A stretch of 64,000 bases of DNA from CAWGLW01 sp963823525. GTDB lineage: Bacteria > Pseudomonadota > Gammaproteobacteria > Steroidobacterales > Steroidobacteraceae. The notes beneath the pieces are model-generated. The model was not told the DNA's origin, made no database searches, and worked only from the letters and a program-made list of their open reading frames with translations. Where the stretch lies: positions 1 to 64,000 of the forward strand of contig CAWGLW010000004.1 of NCBI GenBank assembly GCA_963823525.1, given 5' to 3'. Numbering within the stretch: the stretch's first letter is position 1; every line of letters begins with the position of its first letter. Below, in pieces: positions 14,385 through 23,061 of this stretch. Made by a program: the position numbers and the translations under genes.

Positions 14385-14696
14385 TCAGTCGCCCTTCGGC
14401 TTCCGGTCTGTCGTCGATTTGCGAGCGGACTTCTCGATCAGGATGTTGCCTTCATTCATGTCGAGGACACGCTCGCCGATCCCCTTCACATCGAGCAACT
14501 GATCGACGCTCTCGAACGGGCCGTTGCGGTCCCGGTATTCAACGATCGCTTCGGCCTTCGCCGGGCCGATGCCGGCGAGTTCTTCAGCCAGCGTGGCCGC
14601 ATCGGCCGAGTTGATGCTGACGGGGCCCGCCCAGGCCGCCACCGGCAGCAGGCTGGCAATCAGGCTTTGCACAAGCACTCGAGATCCCTTCTTCAT
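14385..14696 (-). CDS. ComEA-like helix-hairpin-helix DNA-binding protein, secreted
   Basis: A 103-residue protein with a cleavable signal peptide (MKKGSRVLVQSLIASLLPVA, then AWAGPVSINSADA) and a tandem helix-hairpin-helix domain (LAGIGPAKAEAIVEYR and VKGIGERVLDMNEGNILI). This is the compact gammaproteobacterial ComEA form, which binds incoming double-stranded DNA in the periplasm during natural transformation. The lysine-rich C-tail (KSARKSTTDRKPKGD) may add DNA affinity. No other competence genes are in the window, so a role in transformation rests on family membership alone. The GC-rich hundred bases downstream, up to galU, hold no other gene. Confidence 0.85.
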   Translation of the reverse strand: MKKGSRVLVQSLIASLLPVAAWAGPVSINSADAATLAEELAGIGPAKAEAIVEYRDRNGPFESVDQLLDVKGIGERVLDMNEGNILIEKSARKSTTDRKPKGD

Positions 14697-14816
14697 GGTT
14701 GCCTCCTTGGCATCGTGTGTGCCGCCACCCAGGCCTGGGTACGGTCACGCAGCCACCCTATCCTCGATGAATGGACTGCGCTCGTGAGAACGCGGCGAGT
14801 TCCTGCAGATTCGGGC

Positions 14817-16013
14817 TCAGTCGCCCGCAGCGCCCGGACGGGCGGCCCGGGGAAGAATCTCCAGCGCCGCAATGGCCCGGGATCGCCCCCAGGATTTGCA
14901 ACGCGGGCAGTGCCAGAGAAAGCTCGAGCTGTCCATGCCGCATTCACTGCATCGATAACGCGCGTGGCGCAGGACCACGTTGCGCAGCGCTTCGGCCGTC
15001 GCGAGCAACTGATCGTGCGTGAGCTCCCTGCCCGGCTGCAGCAACGCGCCGGTCAGGTCGCGCAGGTCACTGTCGGTCGCGACCATTTCGCGAACACACT
15101 CGAGGATCATCGGGTCGTTGTAATGACCGCTCACAACGGCTGCATAACCAATCTCCGCCGGTTGACCCAGGCCACGCTGTATGAGCTCGGAGATCGCGGT
15201 CTTAAGGGCATCCGGATCACTGCTTTGCGATGCGGCCTCGGCCAGTTTCGGCAGTACCAGCGGCAGCAGGTGAAAGTCGCGTCGAATCACGCTTCGATAG
15301 AGCTTCACCGCCAGATCCGGCTCACCTTGCTGGCAGGCCAGGTCGCCGCGCAGCATCGCGCTGCGGGTAAAGTCCGGCTGCTTCTCCCGCGCCTTGCGCA
15401 GGTAATCCCGCGCCGCCTCAAAATCGCGCGCCCCCAGCGCCGCAGCGGCCAGCTCACAGTAGTAGTGCGCCATCACCGCGGTGCGCTCGGATAACCCGAT
15501 ACCGCGCAGGCGCTCATTGACGGCGATGGCCCGCGGCCAGTCACGCTGCAACTCGTAAATGCGTCTCAGGTAATCCAGCGCGACCGCGGGTTCGCCGCCG
15601 CTTTCTGCCAGTTGCAGGAACAATTCCTCGGCGCGGTCGAGCAGGCCGGCTCGAAAGTAGTCTTTGCCCAGTTCGGCCTGCGCCGCTTCGCGGTGCCGCG
15701 CATCGAGCGTGCTTCGACCGACGATATTCTGGTGCACCCGTATCGCCCGATCGACCTCGCCACGCCGGCGGTAGAGGCTGCCGAGTGCAAAATGTGTCTC
15801 GACGGTCTCGTCGTCCGGCGCAAGGCTCAGAAAGACCTCCAGCGCGCGGTCCGGTTTGTCATCGAGCAGGTATCGCAGACCCTCGAAGCGCCGTTCCCGG
15901 CGCCGTCGCGCCCGTCGCTCGCGATGCGCGTTATAGGCAACCGTGATGGCCCAGCCGGCCGCCAGCGTACCGACGAGGGTCAGCCAGAATACGTTCGTCG
16001 GGTCACCCCGCAT
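14817..16013 (-). CDS. lapB: Lipopolysaccharide assembly protein B (TPR protein with rubredoxin-like zinc site)
   Basis: LapB (YciM) is an inner-membrane anchored adaptor that promotes FtsH degradation of LpxC and so sets lipopolysaccharide output. The protein of about 398 residues has one N-terminal membrane helix (FWLTLVGTLAAGWAITVAY, from about residue 8) and a chain of tetratricopeptide repeats (for example ETHFALGSLYRRRGEVDRAI). Its C-terminal rubredoxin-like metal site is C-x2-C (CSECG), about 14 residues, then C-x2-C (CPRC). I place the start at the ATG at 16013 (MRGDPTNVFW). Codons upstream of it are open but encode unlikely sequence overlapping lapA. It overlaps lapA by 11 bases, implying translational coupling. 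Confidence 0.93.
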   Translation of the reverse strand: MRGDPTNVFWLTLVGTLAAGWAITVAYNAHRERRARRRRERRFEGLRYLLDDKPDRALEVFLSLAPDDETVETHFALGSLYRRRGEVDRAIRVHQNIVGRSTLDARHREAAQAELGKDYFRAGLLDRAEELFLQLAESGGEPAVALDYLRRIYELQRDWPRAIAVNERLRGIGLSERTAVMAHYYCELAAAALGARDFEAARDYLRKAREKQPDFTRSAMLRGDLACQQGEPDLAVKLYRSVIRRDFHLLPLVLPKLAEAASQSSDPDALKTAISELIQRGLGQPAEIGYAAVVSGHYNDPMILECVREMVATDSDLRDLTGALLQPGRELTHDQLLATAEALRNVVLRHARYRCSECGMDSSSFLWHCPRCKSWGRSRAIAALEILPRAARPGAAGD

Positions 16014-16314
16014 CACGTGGTGGTGACACGGCCGGAGGCCCGGCCCCGCGTCGGGTCTCGGCGAGGCGCAGTGCGTGACGCAGTCGGCCTCGCTCACCGA
16101 GCAGCTGGGCAATCCAGACCGAGCGCCACAGCGCGCCGCCCAGCAGCCCGGCCGAAAACGCGATCAGCAGCGCGAGGCCCGAGGTTACCTGGAACCTGGC
16201 AAATCCAATGTCAACGTCAAATTCCTGCCGGTTGAGCGCCGTGAACAGCAACGCGGCGGCGAAGAGCAGGATAATCGCGACGGCGAAAGCAAAACGCCTC
16301 AGCATGCGTGGCAC
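16003..16314 (-). CDS. lapA: Lipopolysaccharide assembly protein A (DUF1049)
   Basis: A small 103-residue inner-membrane partner of LapB in the control of lipopolysaccharide synthesis. Two membrane helices are visible (residues about 7-25, FAFAVAIILLFAAALLFTAL, and about 42-63). Between them is the family motif ALNRQEFDVDIGFARFQVTSG. A basic cytoplasmic tail follows (GERGRLRHALRLAETRR). It sits directly upstream of lapB and overlaps it. The order ihfB-lapA-lapB downstream of rpsA is conserved in many gammaproteobacteria. Confidence 0.9.
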   Translation of the reverse strand: MPRMLRRFAFAVAIILLFAAALLFTALNRQEFDVDIGFARFQVTSGLALLIAFSAGLLGGALWRSVWIAQLLGERGRLRHALRLAETRRGAGPPAVSPPRDAG

Positions 16315-16449
16315 CCGGTTGACAGCAACAGGGGAAGTCTAGCTTGAAAGTTTCTCGCTGTTTGAATCAGAACGCGTCGGATAAGCGATCGAGCCGGGCA
16401 TTGCGCCGGGGCCGATGCGTCAAACGGATTTATCGGTGAGCCGAGGCGC

Positions 16450-16758
16450 CTACTCGGGCGGCTGCCCAGGTACCGTCAGGGTCTTGTTGACCCGCTCGCG
16501 CAGGTCCTTGCCGGGCTTGAAATGCGGCACATACTTGCCCGCCAGGGCCACGGTTTCTCCCGTTTTCGGGTTTCGACCCTGCCTGGGTGGCCGGAAATGC
16601 AGGCTGAAACTGCCGAACCCGCGAATCTCGATACGCTGCCCCTGGGCCAGGGCATCGCTCATGATTTCCAGGATCTGCTTCACCGCCAGCTCGACGTCCT
16701 TCGCTGGCAAGTGACTCTGCTTAGCGGCGATAAGCTCGATGAGCTCAGACTTCGTCAT
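16450..16758 (-). CDS. ihfB: Integration host factor subunit beta
   Basis: The DNA-bending histone-like subunit that pairs with IhfA to shape promoters, origins and recombination sites. The 102-residue protein from MTKSELIELIAAKQ has the dimerisation helices and the beta-arm sequence RQGRNPKTGE with the intercalating proline. The conserved RGFGSFSLHFRPP and YVPHFKPGKDLRERVN follow. The reading frame stays open up to 16794, but the family always begins at the methionine I chose (16758). It lies between rpsA and lapA, as in Pseudomonas and E. coli. Confidence 0.96.
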   Translation of the reverse strand: MTKSELIELIAAKQSHLPAKDVELAVKQILEIMSDALAQGQRIEIRGFGSFSLHFRPPRQGRNPKTGETVALAGKYVPHFKPGKDLRERVNKTLTVPGQPPE

Positions 16759-16825
16759 GCTGCGCTCGCCGTCCACTCGCTCCACCCCCGTCAATGATCT
16801 GCTTATCAGTAACTTAGCTCAGCAA

Positions 16826-16857
16826 GGCCCGTGACACTGTGAACTGTGCCACGGGCC
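16826..16857 (-). terminator. Hairpin downstream of rpsA
   Basis: A perfect 8-bp stem (GGCCCGTG with CACGGGCC) encloses a 16-base loop that itself has partial dyad symmetry. It lies 10 bases past the rpsA stop and upstream of ihfB. On the minus strand only a weak T-poor tail follows, so it may attenuate or protect RNA ends and not fully terminate. Confidence 0.4.
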
Positions 16858-16866
16858 CGAGCCGAA

Positions 16867-18540
16867 TCAGCCGTCCTGGCCCGAAATCTGCTCCTTGAGC
16901 AGATCGCCGAGACTCGTGCCGGTCGAGGTGTCGGATCGATAGTTCTCGACGGCCTCGGCCTCTTCGCTCATCTCCTTCGCCTTGATGGAGAGCGCGATGG
17001 TGCGGACCTTGCGATCCACGGCCGTGAACTTCGCTTCGACCTGGTCGCCGACCTTCAATACGGTCCGCGCATCCTCGACCCGGTCGCGGGCCAGTTCCGA
17101 CGCGCGCAGGTAGCCTTCGATGCCGCCGCCGAGTTCGATGATGGCACCCTTGGCCTCGACTTCCTTGACCACGCCGTTGACGATGCTGCCCTTCGGGTGC
17201 TCGGCAATCCAGGTCGAGAACGGGTCCTTGGCGAGCTGCTTGACGCTGAGCGAAATACGCTCGCGCTCAGGATCGATCGCGACCACGATCGCTTCGACTT
17301 CCTGGCCCTTCTGGTAACCGTGCACGGCCTCATCGCCTGTGTCATCCCAGGAGAGGTCCGAAAGATGGACCAGCCCGTCGATGCCGCCGGGCAGGCCGAT
17401 GAACAGACCGAAGTCCGTGATCGAGCGAATCTGGCCCGTGACCTTGTCGCCCCGGTTGTAGTTGTCGGCAAACTCGCGCCAGGGGTTCGGCTTGCACTGC
17501 TTGATGCCGAGTGAAATACGCCGGCGCTCTTCGTCGATGTCGAGGACCATGACTTCGACTTCTTCGCCGATGTGCACGACCTTGGACGGGTTGACGTTCT
17601 TGTTGGTCCAGTCCATTTCCGAGACGTGCACCAGGCCTTCCACGCCCTCTTCGATTTCGACGAAGCAGCCGTAGTCGGCGATGTTCGTGATCTTACCGAA
17701 CAGGCGCGTGCCGGCCGGATAGCGCCGGGCGATGTCCTGCCACGGGTCCGCACCGAGCTGCTTCAGGCCCAGGCTGACGCGCTGACGCTCGCGGTCGAAC
17801 TTGAGGATCCGCACCTCGATCTCATCGCCCACGTTGACGACTTCGGAGGGGTGCTTGACGCGCTTCCACGCCATGTCCGTGATGTGCAGCAGGCCGTCGA
17901 TACCGCCCAGGTCAACAAACGCACCGTAGTCGGTGAGGTTCTTGACCACGCCTGGCAACACCGCGCCTTCCTGCAGCTTGTCGAGCAGCTGGCTGCGCTC
18001 TTCGCTGTATTCCTGTTCGACCACGGCGCGACGCGAGACCACGACGTTGTTGCGCTTCTGGTCGAGCTTGATGACCTTGAATTCGAGCGTCTTGCCTTCG
18101 AGGTAGGCCGGGTCGCGCACCGGGCGCACATCGACCAGCGAGCCGGGCAGAAACGCGCGGACGAAATCGATCTCTACCGTGAAGCCGCCCTTGACGCGGC
18201 CGTTGATCAGGCCGGTGACCACCTCGCCCTTTTCGAACGACTGCTCGAGCCGCTCCCAGGTGCGGGCACGCTTTGCCTTTTCGCGCGACAGGCGCGTTTC
18301 TCCGGATCCGTCTTCGACGCTGTCGAGGGCCACCTCGACTTCATCGCCCACCTTGACTTCGACCTCACCGGCGTCGTTCTTGAACTGCTGCAGCGGAATG
18401 ACCGCTTCAGACTTAAGCCCCGCGCTGATCAGGACAACGTCGGGCGTGACTTCAATGACACGACCCATGAGAATCTGGCCGGGACGAATCTGCTGACTCG
18501 CCAGGCTCTGTTCAAACATCTCGGCAAAGCTCTCACTCAT
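16867..18540 (-). CDS. rpsA: 30S ribosomal protein S1
   Basis: Binds mRNA leaders and delivers them to the 30S subunit. The 557-residue protein has six S1 (OB-fold) motifs, visible as repeats of the pattern G-x-V..F-V-D/E-I/L-GG-x-x-G-L-V/L-H (for example YGAFVDLGGIDGLLHITDMA and FGLFIGLPGGIDGLVHLSDL). The length matches the proteobacterial six-motif form. I chose the ATG at 18540 (MSESFAEMFEQSL); 46 upstream open codons encode implausible basic sequence. The leader just upstream is A-rich (GCAAAACATA) and lacks a strong Shine-Dalgarno, as is usual for the autoregulated S1 mRNA. It is flanked by cmk and ihfB, the classical order. Confidence 0.97.
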   Translation of the reverse strand: MSESFAEMFEQSLASQQIRPGQILMGRVIEVTPDVVLISAGLKSEAVIPLQQFKNDAGEVEVKVGDEVEVALDSVEDGSGETRLSREKAKRARTWERLEQSFEKGEVVTGLINGRVKGGFTVEIDFVRAFLPGSLVDVRPVRDPAYLEGKTLEFKVIKLDQKRNNVVVSRRAVVEQEYSEERSQLLDKLQEGAVLPGVVKNLTDYGAFVDLGGIDGLLHITDMAWKRVKHPSEVVNVGDEIEVRILKFDRERQRVSLGLKQLGADPWQDIARRYPAGTRLFGKITNIADYGCFVEIEEGVEGLVHVSEMDWTNKNVNPSKVVHIGEEVEVMVLDIDEERRRISLGIKQCKPNPWREFADNYNRGDKVTGQIRSITDFGLFIGLPGGIDGLVHLSDLSWDDTGDEAVHGYQKGQEVEAIVVAIDPERERISLSVKQLAKDPFSTWIAEHPKGSIVNGVVKEVEAKGAIIELGGGIEGYLRASELARDRVEDARTVLKVGDQVEAKFTAVDRKVRTIALSIKAKEMSEEAEAVENYRSDTSTGTSLGDLLKEQISGQDG

Positions 18541-18695
18541 TATGTTTTGCTTCCAGGGTCTATGACCCGCATCCCCGTTTGCATCCCGCGCGCGGAGGGT
18601 TGATGAAAAACGCCCGGCTCCCTGCCAGGTGTCTACAAAAAAATTAACCGCCCCACTTGCGCGGTGGCGGTGGCTCAAATCGTGATCGCAGGCGC

Positions 18696-19361
18696 TTACC
18701 GCTGAGCGAGGGCGTCGATCCGGTTCACGACGTCGTCGATGCTCATTCCCGTTGAGTCGATGACGATCGCATCCTGCGCCGGACGCAAGGGCGACACGGG
18801 CCGGTTCGAATCTCGCTGATCCCGCTCCAGGATCTCCTGCGAAAGGCCTGCCAGATTAACAGTAACTCCCTTTTCCATCAACTGGTTATGGCGTCTTTTC
18901 GCCCGCTCTTCGGCGCTGGCCGTCAGGAAGACCTTGAGCGCCGCACCCGGGAATACCACGGTCCCCATGTCGCGCCCGTCGGCCACGAGCCCCGGCGGCA
19001 CCGCGAAGGCCCGCTGCCGCCCAAGCAGCGCGGTCCGCACGGCTGGCATGGCGGCGACCCGGGAGGCTTCATTGCCGGTCTCCTCGAGGCGGAGTTCGTG
19101 CGTGACGTCCTGGCCATCGAGCAGGACCTGCTCGCCGCCCGCCGCATCGACCCCGAAACTCACGTCCAGGGCCTCTGCCAGCGCGCCGTGGCCGGCCTCG
19201 TCCATTGGTTCGAGCCCGTGCCGGAGGCCGGCGAGCGCGACGAGGCGATACAGGGCACCGCTGTCGAGCAGGTGCCAACCCAGACGCCGCGCCAGCAGCC
19301 GGCTGACCGTGCCCTTCCCCGACCCGCTGGGCCCGTCGATGGCGATCACCGGCACGCTCAT
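18696..19361 (-). CDS. cmk: Cytidylate kinase
   Basis: Phosphorylates CMP and dCMP with ATP. The 221-residue enzyme has the P-loop DGPSGSGKGT near its start, the nucleotide-binding signature VADGRDMGTVVFPGA, and the lid region RAKRRHNQLMEKG, with QRDSNRPVSPLRPAQDA late in the protein. The ATG at 19361 (MSVPVIAIDGPSG) is the right start. The frame stays open far upstream inside aroA, but that part is a shadow of aroA. It follows aroA by 16 bases and precedes rpsA, a conserved trio. Confidence 0.95.
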   Translation of the reverse strand: MSVPVIAIDGPSGSGKGTVSRLLARRLGWHLLDSGALYRLVALAGLRHGLEPMDEAGHGALAEALDVSFGVDAAGGEQVLLDGQDVTHELRLEETGNEASRVAAMPAVRTALLGRQRAFAVPPGLVADGRDMGTVVFPGAALKVFLTASAEERAKRRHNQLMEKGVTVNLAGLSQEILERDQRDSNRPVSPLRPAQDAIVIDSTGMSIDDVVNRIDALAQR

Positions 19362-19377
19362 CGGCCTGCAGCGCGGC

Positions 19378-20679
19378 TCATGGACATTCCTCCAACTGCA
19401 GCCCGACCGTGCGGGCCAGCGCCGGGAAGCCCGGGAACGAAGTGGCCACGTTGGCCGTATCACGAATCTCGATCGGCCCGTCGGCACGCAGGCTTGCGAT
19501 GACAAAGGCCATGGCGACCCTGTGATCACCGGCACTGTCGATGGCCCCGCCGGCAAAGCGCCCGCCCTCGATCCGCAGGCCGTCGGCCAGCACTTCACTG
19601 CGCACACCCAGCGCGGCCAGCCCGCGGGCCATGACCGCGATGCGATCACTCTCCTTGACCTTCAATTCCGCAGCCCCGGTGACCTCGGTGACCCCTTCGG
19701 CGCAGGCCGCGGCGATAAAAAACGCCGGGAATTCGTCGATCGCAAGCGGCACGAGCCGCGGCGGCACGGCGATCCCGCGCAGCTTTGCCGGGCGGATCTC
19801 GATGTCCGCGACCGGCTCTGCACCGCAGCTGCGATGGTTGTACAGGCGCAGGTCCGCACCCATCCGCGCGAGGATTTCCAGCAGCCCCGTGCGGGTCGGG
19901 TTCACGCCGACGCCGCGGATCGTAAACGGCGCCCTCGCGCCAATGCAGGCGGCGACGATGAAGAAAGCGGCCGAGGAGAAGTCGCCCGGCACCTCGACTC
20001 GAGACGCGTAAAGCGCTTGCGGCGGCTGCAACACCACCTTGCCGTTTCGATTGGAGAGCACGCAACCGAAGCTCTGCAGCATGCGCTCGGTGTGATCGCG
20101 GGTCACGGCCGGCTCGAGCACCGTGGTCGGCCCGGCGGCATAGAGCCCGGCCAGCAGGATGGCGGACTTCACCTGCGCACTGGCAACGGGCATTTCGTAG
20201 TGGATACCCTGCAGCCCCTCGCAGGCCTCGATGCCTACGGGTGGCCTGCCGTCGCGCGTCGTAATCTTCGCACCCATCGCGCGCAGCGGAATCGCGACGC
20301 GCTCCATCGGCCGTCGCATCAGCGAGGCATCGCCAACCAGCTCCGTGGCAAACGGCTGAGCGCTCAGCAGGCCCATGAACAGGCGCATCGCGGTACCGGC
20401 ATTGCCCATATCCAGTGCGCCGGCTGGCGCGCTGAGCCCGCGCAGGCCCACGCCCTCCAGGGCGACTTCGCCCGGCGCCTGACGGTTTACCGTGACGCCC
20501 AGCGCCCGCACCGCATCGAGCGTCGCCAGGCAGTCCTCACCTTCGAGCAGGCCCGAGACGCACGTCATGCCCTCGGCAATGGCACCGAGCATCAGGGCGC
20601 GATGCGAAATCGACTTATCCCCCGGGACCGATACCTCGCCGGCCAGCGCGTCCGCTGGGGTGAGTCGCCAGGCCGTCAT
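19378..20679 (-). CDS. aroA: 3-phosphoshikimate 1-carboxyvinyltransferase (EPSP synthase)
   Basis: The sixth shikimate-pathway step, joining phosphoenolpyruvate to shikimate-3-phosphate. The 433-residue protein carries the S3P-binding PGDKSISHRALMLGAIAEG (from about residue 19), DMGNAGTAMRLFMG, the arginine motif RRPMERVAIPLRAMGA, and LKVKESDRIAVMARGL. GNAGTAMR contains the glycine/alanine pair that lines the PEP site. In Pseudomonas aroA is fused to or preceded by tyrA/hisC. Here pheA is followed directly by aroA with no tyrA or hisC between them, so prephenate dehydrogenase must lie elsewhere. Confidence 0.96.
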   Translation of the reverse strand: MTAWRLTPADALAGEVSVPGDKSISHRALMLGAIAEGMTCVSGLLEGEDCLATLDAVRALGVTVNRQAPGEVALEGVGLRGLSAPAGALDMGNAGTAMRLFMGLLSAQPFATELVGDASLMRRPMERVAIPLRAMGAKITTRDGRPPVGIEACEGLQGIHYEMPVASAQVKSAILLAGLYAAGPTTVLEPAVTRDHTERMLQSFGCVLSNRNGKVVLQPPQALYASRVEVPGDFSSAAFFIVAACIGARAPFTIRGVGVNPTRTGLLEILARMGADLRLYNHRSCGAEPVADIEIRPAKLRGIAVPPRLVPLAIDEFPAFFIAAACAEGVTEVTGAAELKVKESDRIAVMARGLAALGVRSEVLADGLRIEGGRFAGGAIDSAGDHRVAMAFVIASLRADGPIEIRDTANVATSFPGFPALARTVGLQLEECP

Positions 20680-20713
20680 TCAGTCACCTCGGAGCGCATC
20701 ACGCGCGAACGCC

Positions 20714-21883
20714 TTAAAGGATCGCCTGCGGGTAGGAGCCGAGCACCTTGCACAGCGAGGCCTGCTCGGCGATCTCGGCCAGCGCAGCGGCGAGCGGTTC
20801 GCTCTGCGCGTGTCCTTCCACGTCGATAAAGAAGACGTAGTCCCATTTGCGTCGCCGCGAGGGCCGCGATTCGATACGCGTCATGCTGATCGCGTGGCGC
20901 GCGAACGGCTCGAGCAGCCGGAACAGCGCACCGGGTGCGTCGGTGTGCGAAGCGGAGACCATCAGCGTGGTCTTGTCGCGGCCGCTGGCTGGGAACGCCT
21001 TGCGGCCGATGACCAGGAAACGCGTCGTGTTGTCCGGCCGGTCCTCGATTTCCGGGACCAGCAGGTTGAGCCCGTACACCTCGGCTGCCGAGGTGCCGGC
21101 AATCGCCGCCGTACCCTTCTCGTCGCGCGCGCGTCGCGCGCCCTCGGCGTTGCTCGCCACCGCCGAACGCTCGATCCCGGGCAGGTGCTCGTCGAGCCAG
21201 CCGCGGCACTGTGCAAGCGCCTGCGGGTGCGCACAGATGCGCTCCACGGTCTCCAGCGAGCCCATTGCGCCCATCAGGTTCTGGTGAATGCGAAGCTCGA
21301 CTTCACCGCAGATCATCAACGGTGAGGTCAGGAACATGTCCAGCGTGTTGTTGACCGTACCCTCGCTGGAATTCTCGATCGGTACGACACCAAAGTCGGC
21401 GCTGCCCGCCTCGACCTCATGGAAAACCTCCTCGATGGAGGTCAGCGGCAGTGCGCGCACCGAGTGCCCGAACTGCTTGAGCACGGCCTGTTGCGTGAAC
21501 GTGCCCTCCGGGCCGAGGAAGCCGACTTTGAGTGGCTCCTGCTGTGCGAGACAGGCGGACATGATTTCCCGGAACAGGCGCAGGACTTCTTCGTCGCGCA
21601 GTGGGCCGCGCTCGCTGCGATTGCGCTCCAGCGCCATGGACAACACCTGTGCCTCGCGCTCGGGCCGGTAGAAATCGACCGTATGGCCGCTGGCGTGCTT
21701 GGAGATACCAACGTCCTGGGCGAGCCGGGCACGCTCGTTGATCAGCCGATGCAGGTCGGCGTCGATCCGATCGATGTGCTCGCGTATCCCCTCCATCTCT
21801 GCGTTCGTGGCACCCGCTCGCGCATCGACGGTCTTCGTCTTTTTCGACGAAACGTCCGCGGCTTTGCGCTTCTTTGCGGCCAC
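20714..21883 (-). CDS. pheA: Bifunctional chorismate mutase / prephenate dehydratase
   Basis: Converts chorismate to prephenate and then to phenylpyruvate for phenylalanine synthesis. Of 389 residues, about the first 27 are a lysine-rich extension. The AroQ chorismate mutase (IREHIDRIDADLHRLINERA) follows to about residue 110. Next is the dehydratase domain (VGFLGPEGTFTQQAVLKQFG, VVPIENSSEGTVNNTLD, and the catalytic TRF motif in NTTRFLVIG). The C-terminal ACT domain (GALFRLLEPFARHAISMTRI, ESRPSRR) gives phenylalanine feedback. The basic N-terminal tail is longer than in most P-proteins. If a downstream start were used, the first methionine after it would be at residue 30 (MEGIREHID), so the tail is uncertain. 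Confidence 0.95.
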   Translation of the reverse strand: MAAKKRKAADVSSKKTKTVDARAGATNAEMEGIREHIDRIDADLHRLINERARLAQDVGISKHASGHTVDFYRPEREAQVLSMALERNRSERGPLRDEEVLRLFREIMSACLAQQEPLKVGFLGPEGTFTQQAVLKQFGHSVRALPLTSIEEVFHEVEAGSADFGVVPIENSSEGTVNNTLDMFLTSPLMICGEVELRIHQNLMGAMGSLETVERICAHPQALAQCRGWLDEHLPGIERSAVASNAEGARRARDEKGTAAIAGTSAAEVYGLNLLVPEIEDRPDNTTRFLVIGRKAFPASGRDKTTLMVSASHTDAPGALFRLLEPFARHAISMTRIESRPSRRRKWDYVFFIDVEGHAQSEPLAAALAEIAEQASLCKVLGSYPQAIL

Positions 21884-21885
21884 GG

Positions 21886-23061
21886 CTACACCAGCCGGGC
21901 GGCGAGCACGCCGGGGATTGCGCTGATCGCAGCCATCACCGGGGGCTCGATCGGTGCGTCCGTATCGATGATCGTGTAGGCGAGATCGCCGCGGGACTTG
22001 TTCAGCAGGTCTTCGATATTCAGGTTCGCGTCGGCCAGGCAGGTCGAGATCTGGCCGACCATGTTCGGCACGTTGGCGTTCGCGACCGTCAGGCGATTCG
22101 AGCCAATGCGCGGCAGCACGGCCTCCGGAAAATTCACGCAGTGGCGAACGTTGCCGTTTTCCAGGAAGTCCCGCAGCGTCTCGGCGACCATCACCGCGCA
22201 GTTGTCCTCGGCTTCCCCGGTCGACGCGCCGAGGTGTGGCAGCGCGACGACCTTCGGGTGATTCTTGATCGCGCGGGTCGGAAAATCACAGACGTAGCTG
22301 GCCAGCTGACCGGAGTCGAGCGCGGCAAGCACGGCCGTCTCGTCGACGATCGGCGCGCGGGCAAAATTCAGGATCACGCCGTGCGGCTTCATCAACGCGA
22401 TGCGCGGCGCATTGACCAGGCCCCGCGTTTCATCGAGCAGCGGCACGTGAGCCGTAATGAAGTCGGATCGTGCAAACAGATCATCGAGGCTTCGCGCCTG
22501 CTCGACGCCGGAGGACAGCTGCCAGGCCCGTTCCACCGTGATCTTAGGGTCGTAGCCCAGGACTTTCATGCGCATGCCGAGCGCGCCATTGGCGACTTCC
22601 ACACCGATCGCGCCGAGCCCGATGATGCCGAGCGTCATACCCGGCAGCTCACGGCCGACAAACTTCTTCTTGCCCTTCTCGACGGCGGATTCAATTTCCT
22701 CGTCAGTGCCCTCGAGTTCGCGCACATAGCCCCAGGCCGGGCAGATGTTGCGCGCCGCGAGGAACAGGCTCGCCATGACGAGCTCTTTGACGGCGTTCGC
22801 ATTGGCACCCGGTGCGTTGAATACCGGCACGCCGCGCTTGCTCAGATCGTTCACCGGGATATTGTTGGTGCCGGCGCCCGCCCGCGCGACGGCCTTTACG
22901 CTGGCCGGAATATCCATCGCGTGCATGTCGGCCGAGCGCAGCATGATCGCATCCGGGTGGCCGATTTCCGAGGCGATTTCGTATTGATCACGGGGCAGGC
23001 GCTCGAGTCCGCGCACCGAGATGTTGTTCAGCGTGAGAATCTTGTGCGACATCTTCCTCAT
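21886..23061 (-). CDS. serA: D-3-phosphoglycerate dehydrogenase
   Basis: The first step of serine synthesis, oxidising 3-phosphoglycerate with NAD. The protein of about 391 residues has the Rossmann motif GIIGLGAIGVEVANGALGM, the catalytic arginine region NFARAPIVDETA, the catalytic histidine in HLGASTGEAEDN, and a C-terminal ACT domain (NVPNMVGQISTCLADANLNI). The ATG at 23061 overlaps the serC stop as ATGA, a standard coupling. An alternative ATG at 23052 (MSHKILTLNN) follows GAGGAAG too closely to be clearly better. A serA copy between serC and pheA is not the Pseudomonas order and makes this a serine plus phenylalanine module. The stop lies 3 bases from the pheA start. Confidence 0.94.
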   Translation of the reverse strand: MRKMSHKILTLNNISVRGLERLPRDQYEIASEIGHPDAIMLRSADMHAMDIPASVKAVARAGAGTNNIPVNDLSKRGVPVFNAPGANANAVKELVMASLFLAARNICPAWGYVRELEGTDEEIESAVEKGKKKFVGRELPGMTLGIIGLGAIGVEVANGALGMRMKVLGYDPKITVERAWQLSSGVEQARSLDDLFARSDFITAHVPLLDETRGLVNAPRIALMKPHGVILNFARAPIVDETAVLAALDSGQLASYVCDFPTRAIKNHPKVVALPHLGASTGEAEDNCAVMVAETLRDFLENGNVRHCVNFPEAVLPRIGSNRLTVANANVPNMVGQISTCLADANLNIEDLLNKSRGDLAYTIIDTDAPIEPPVMAAISAIPGVLAARLV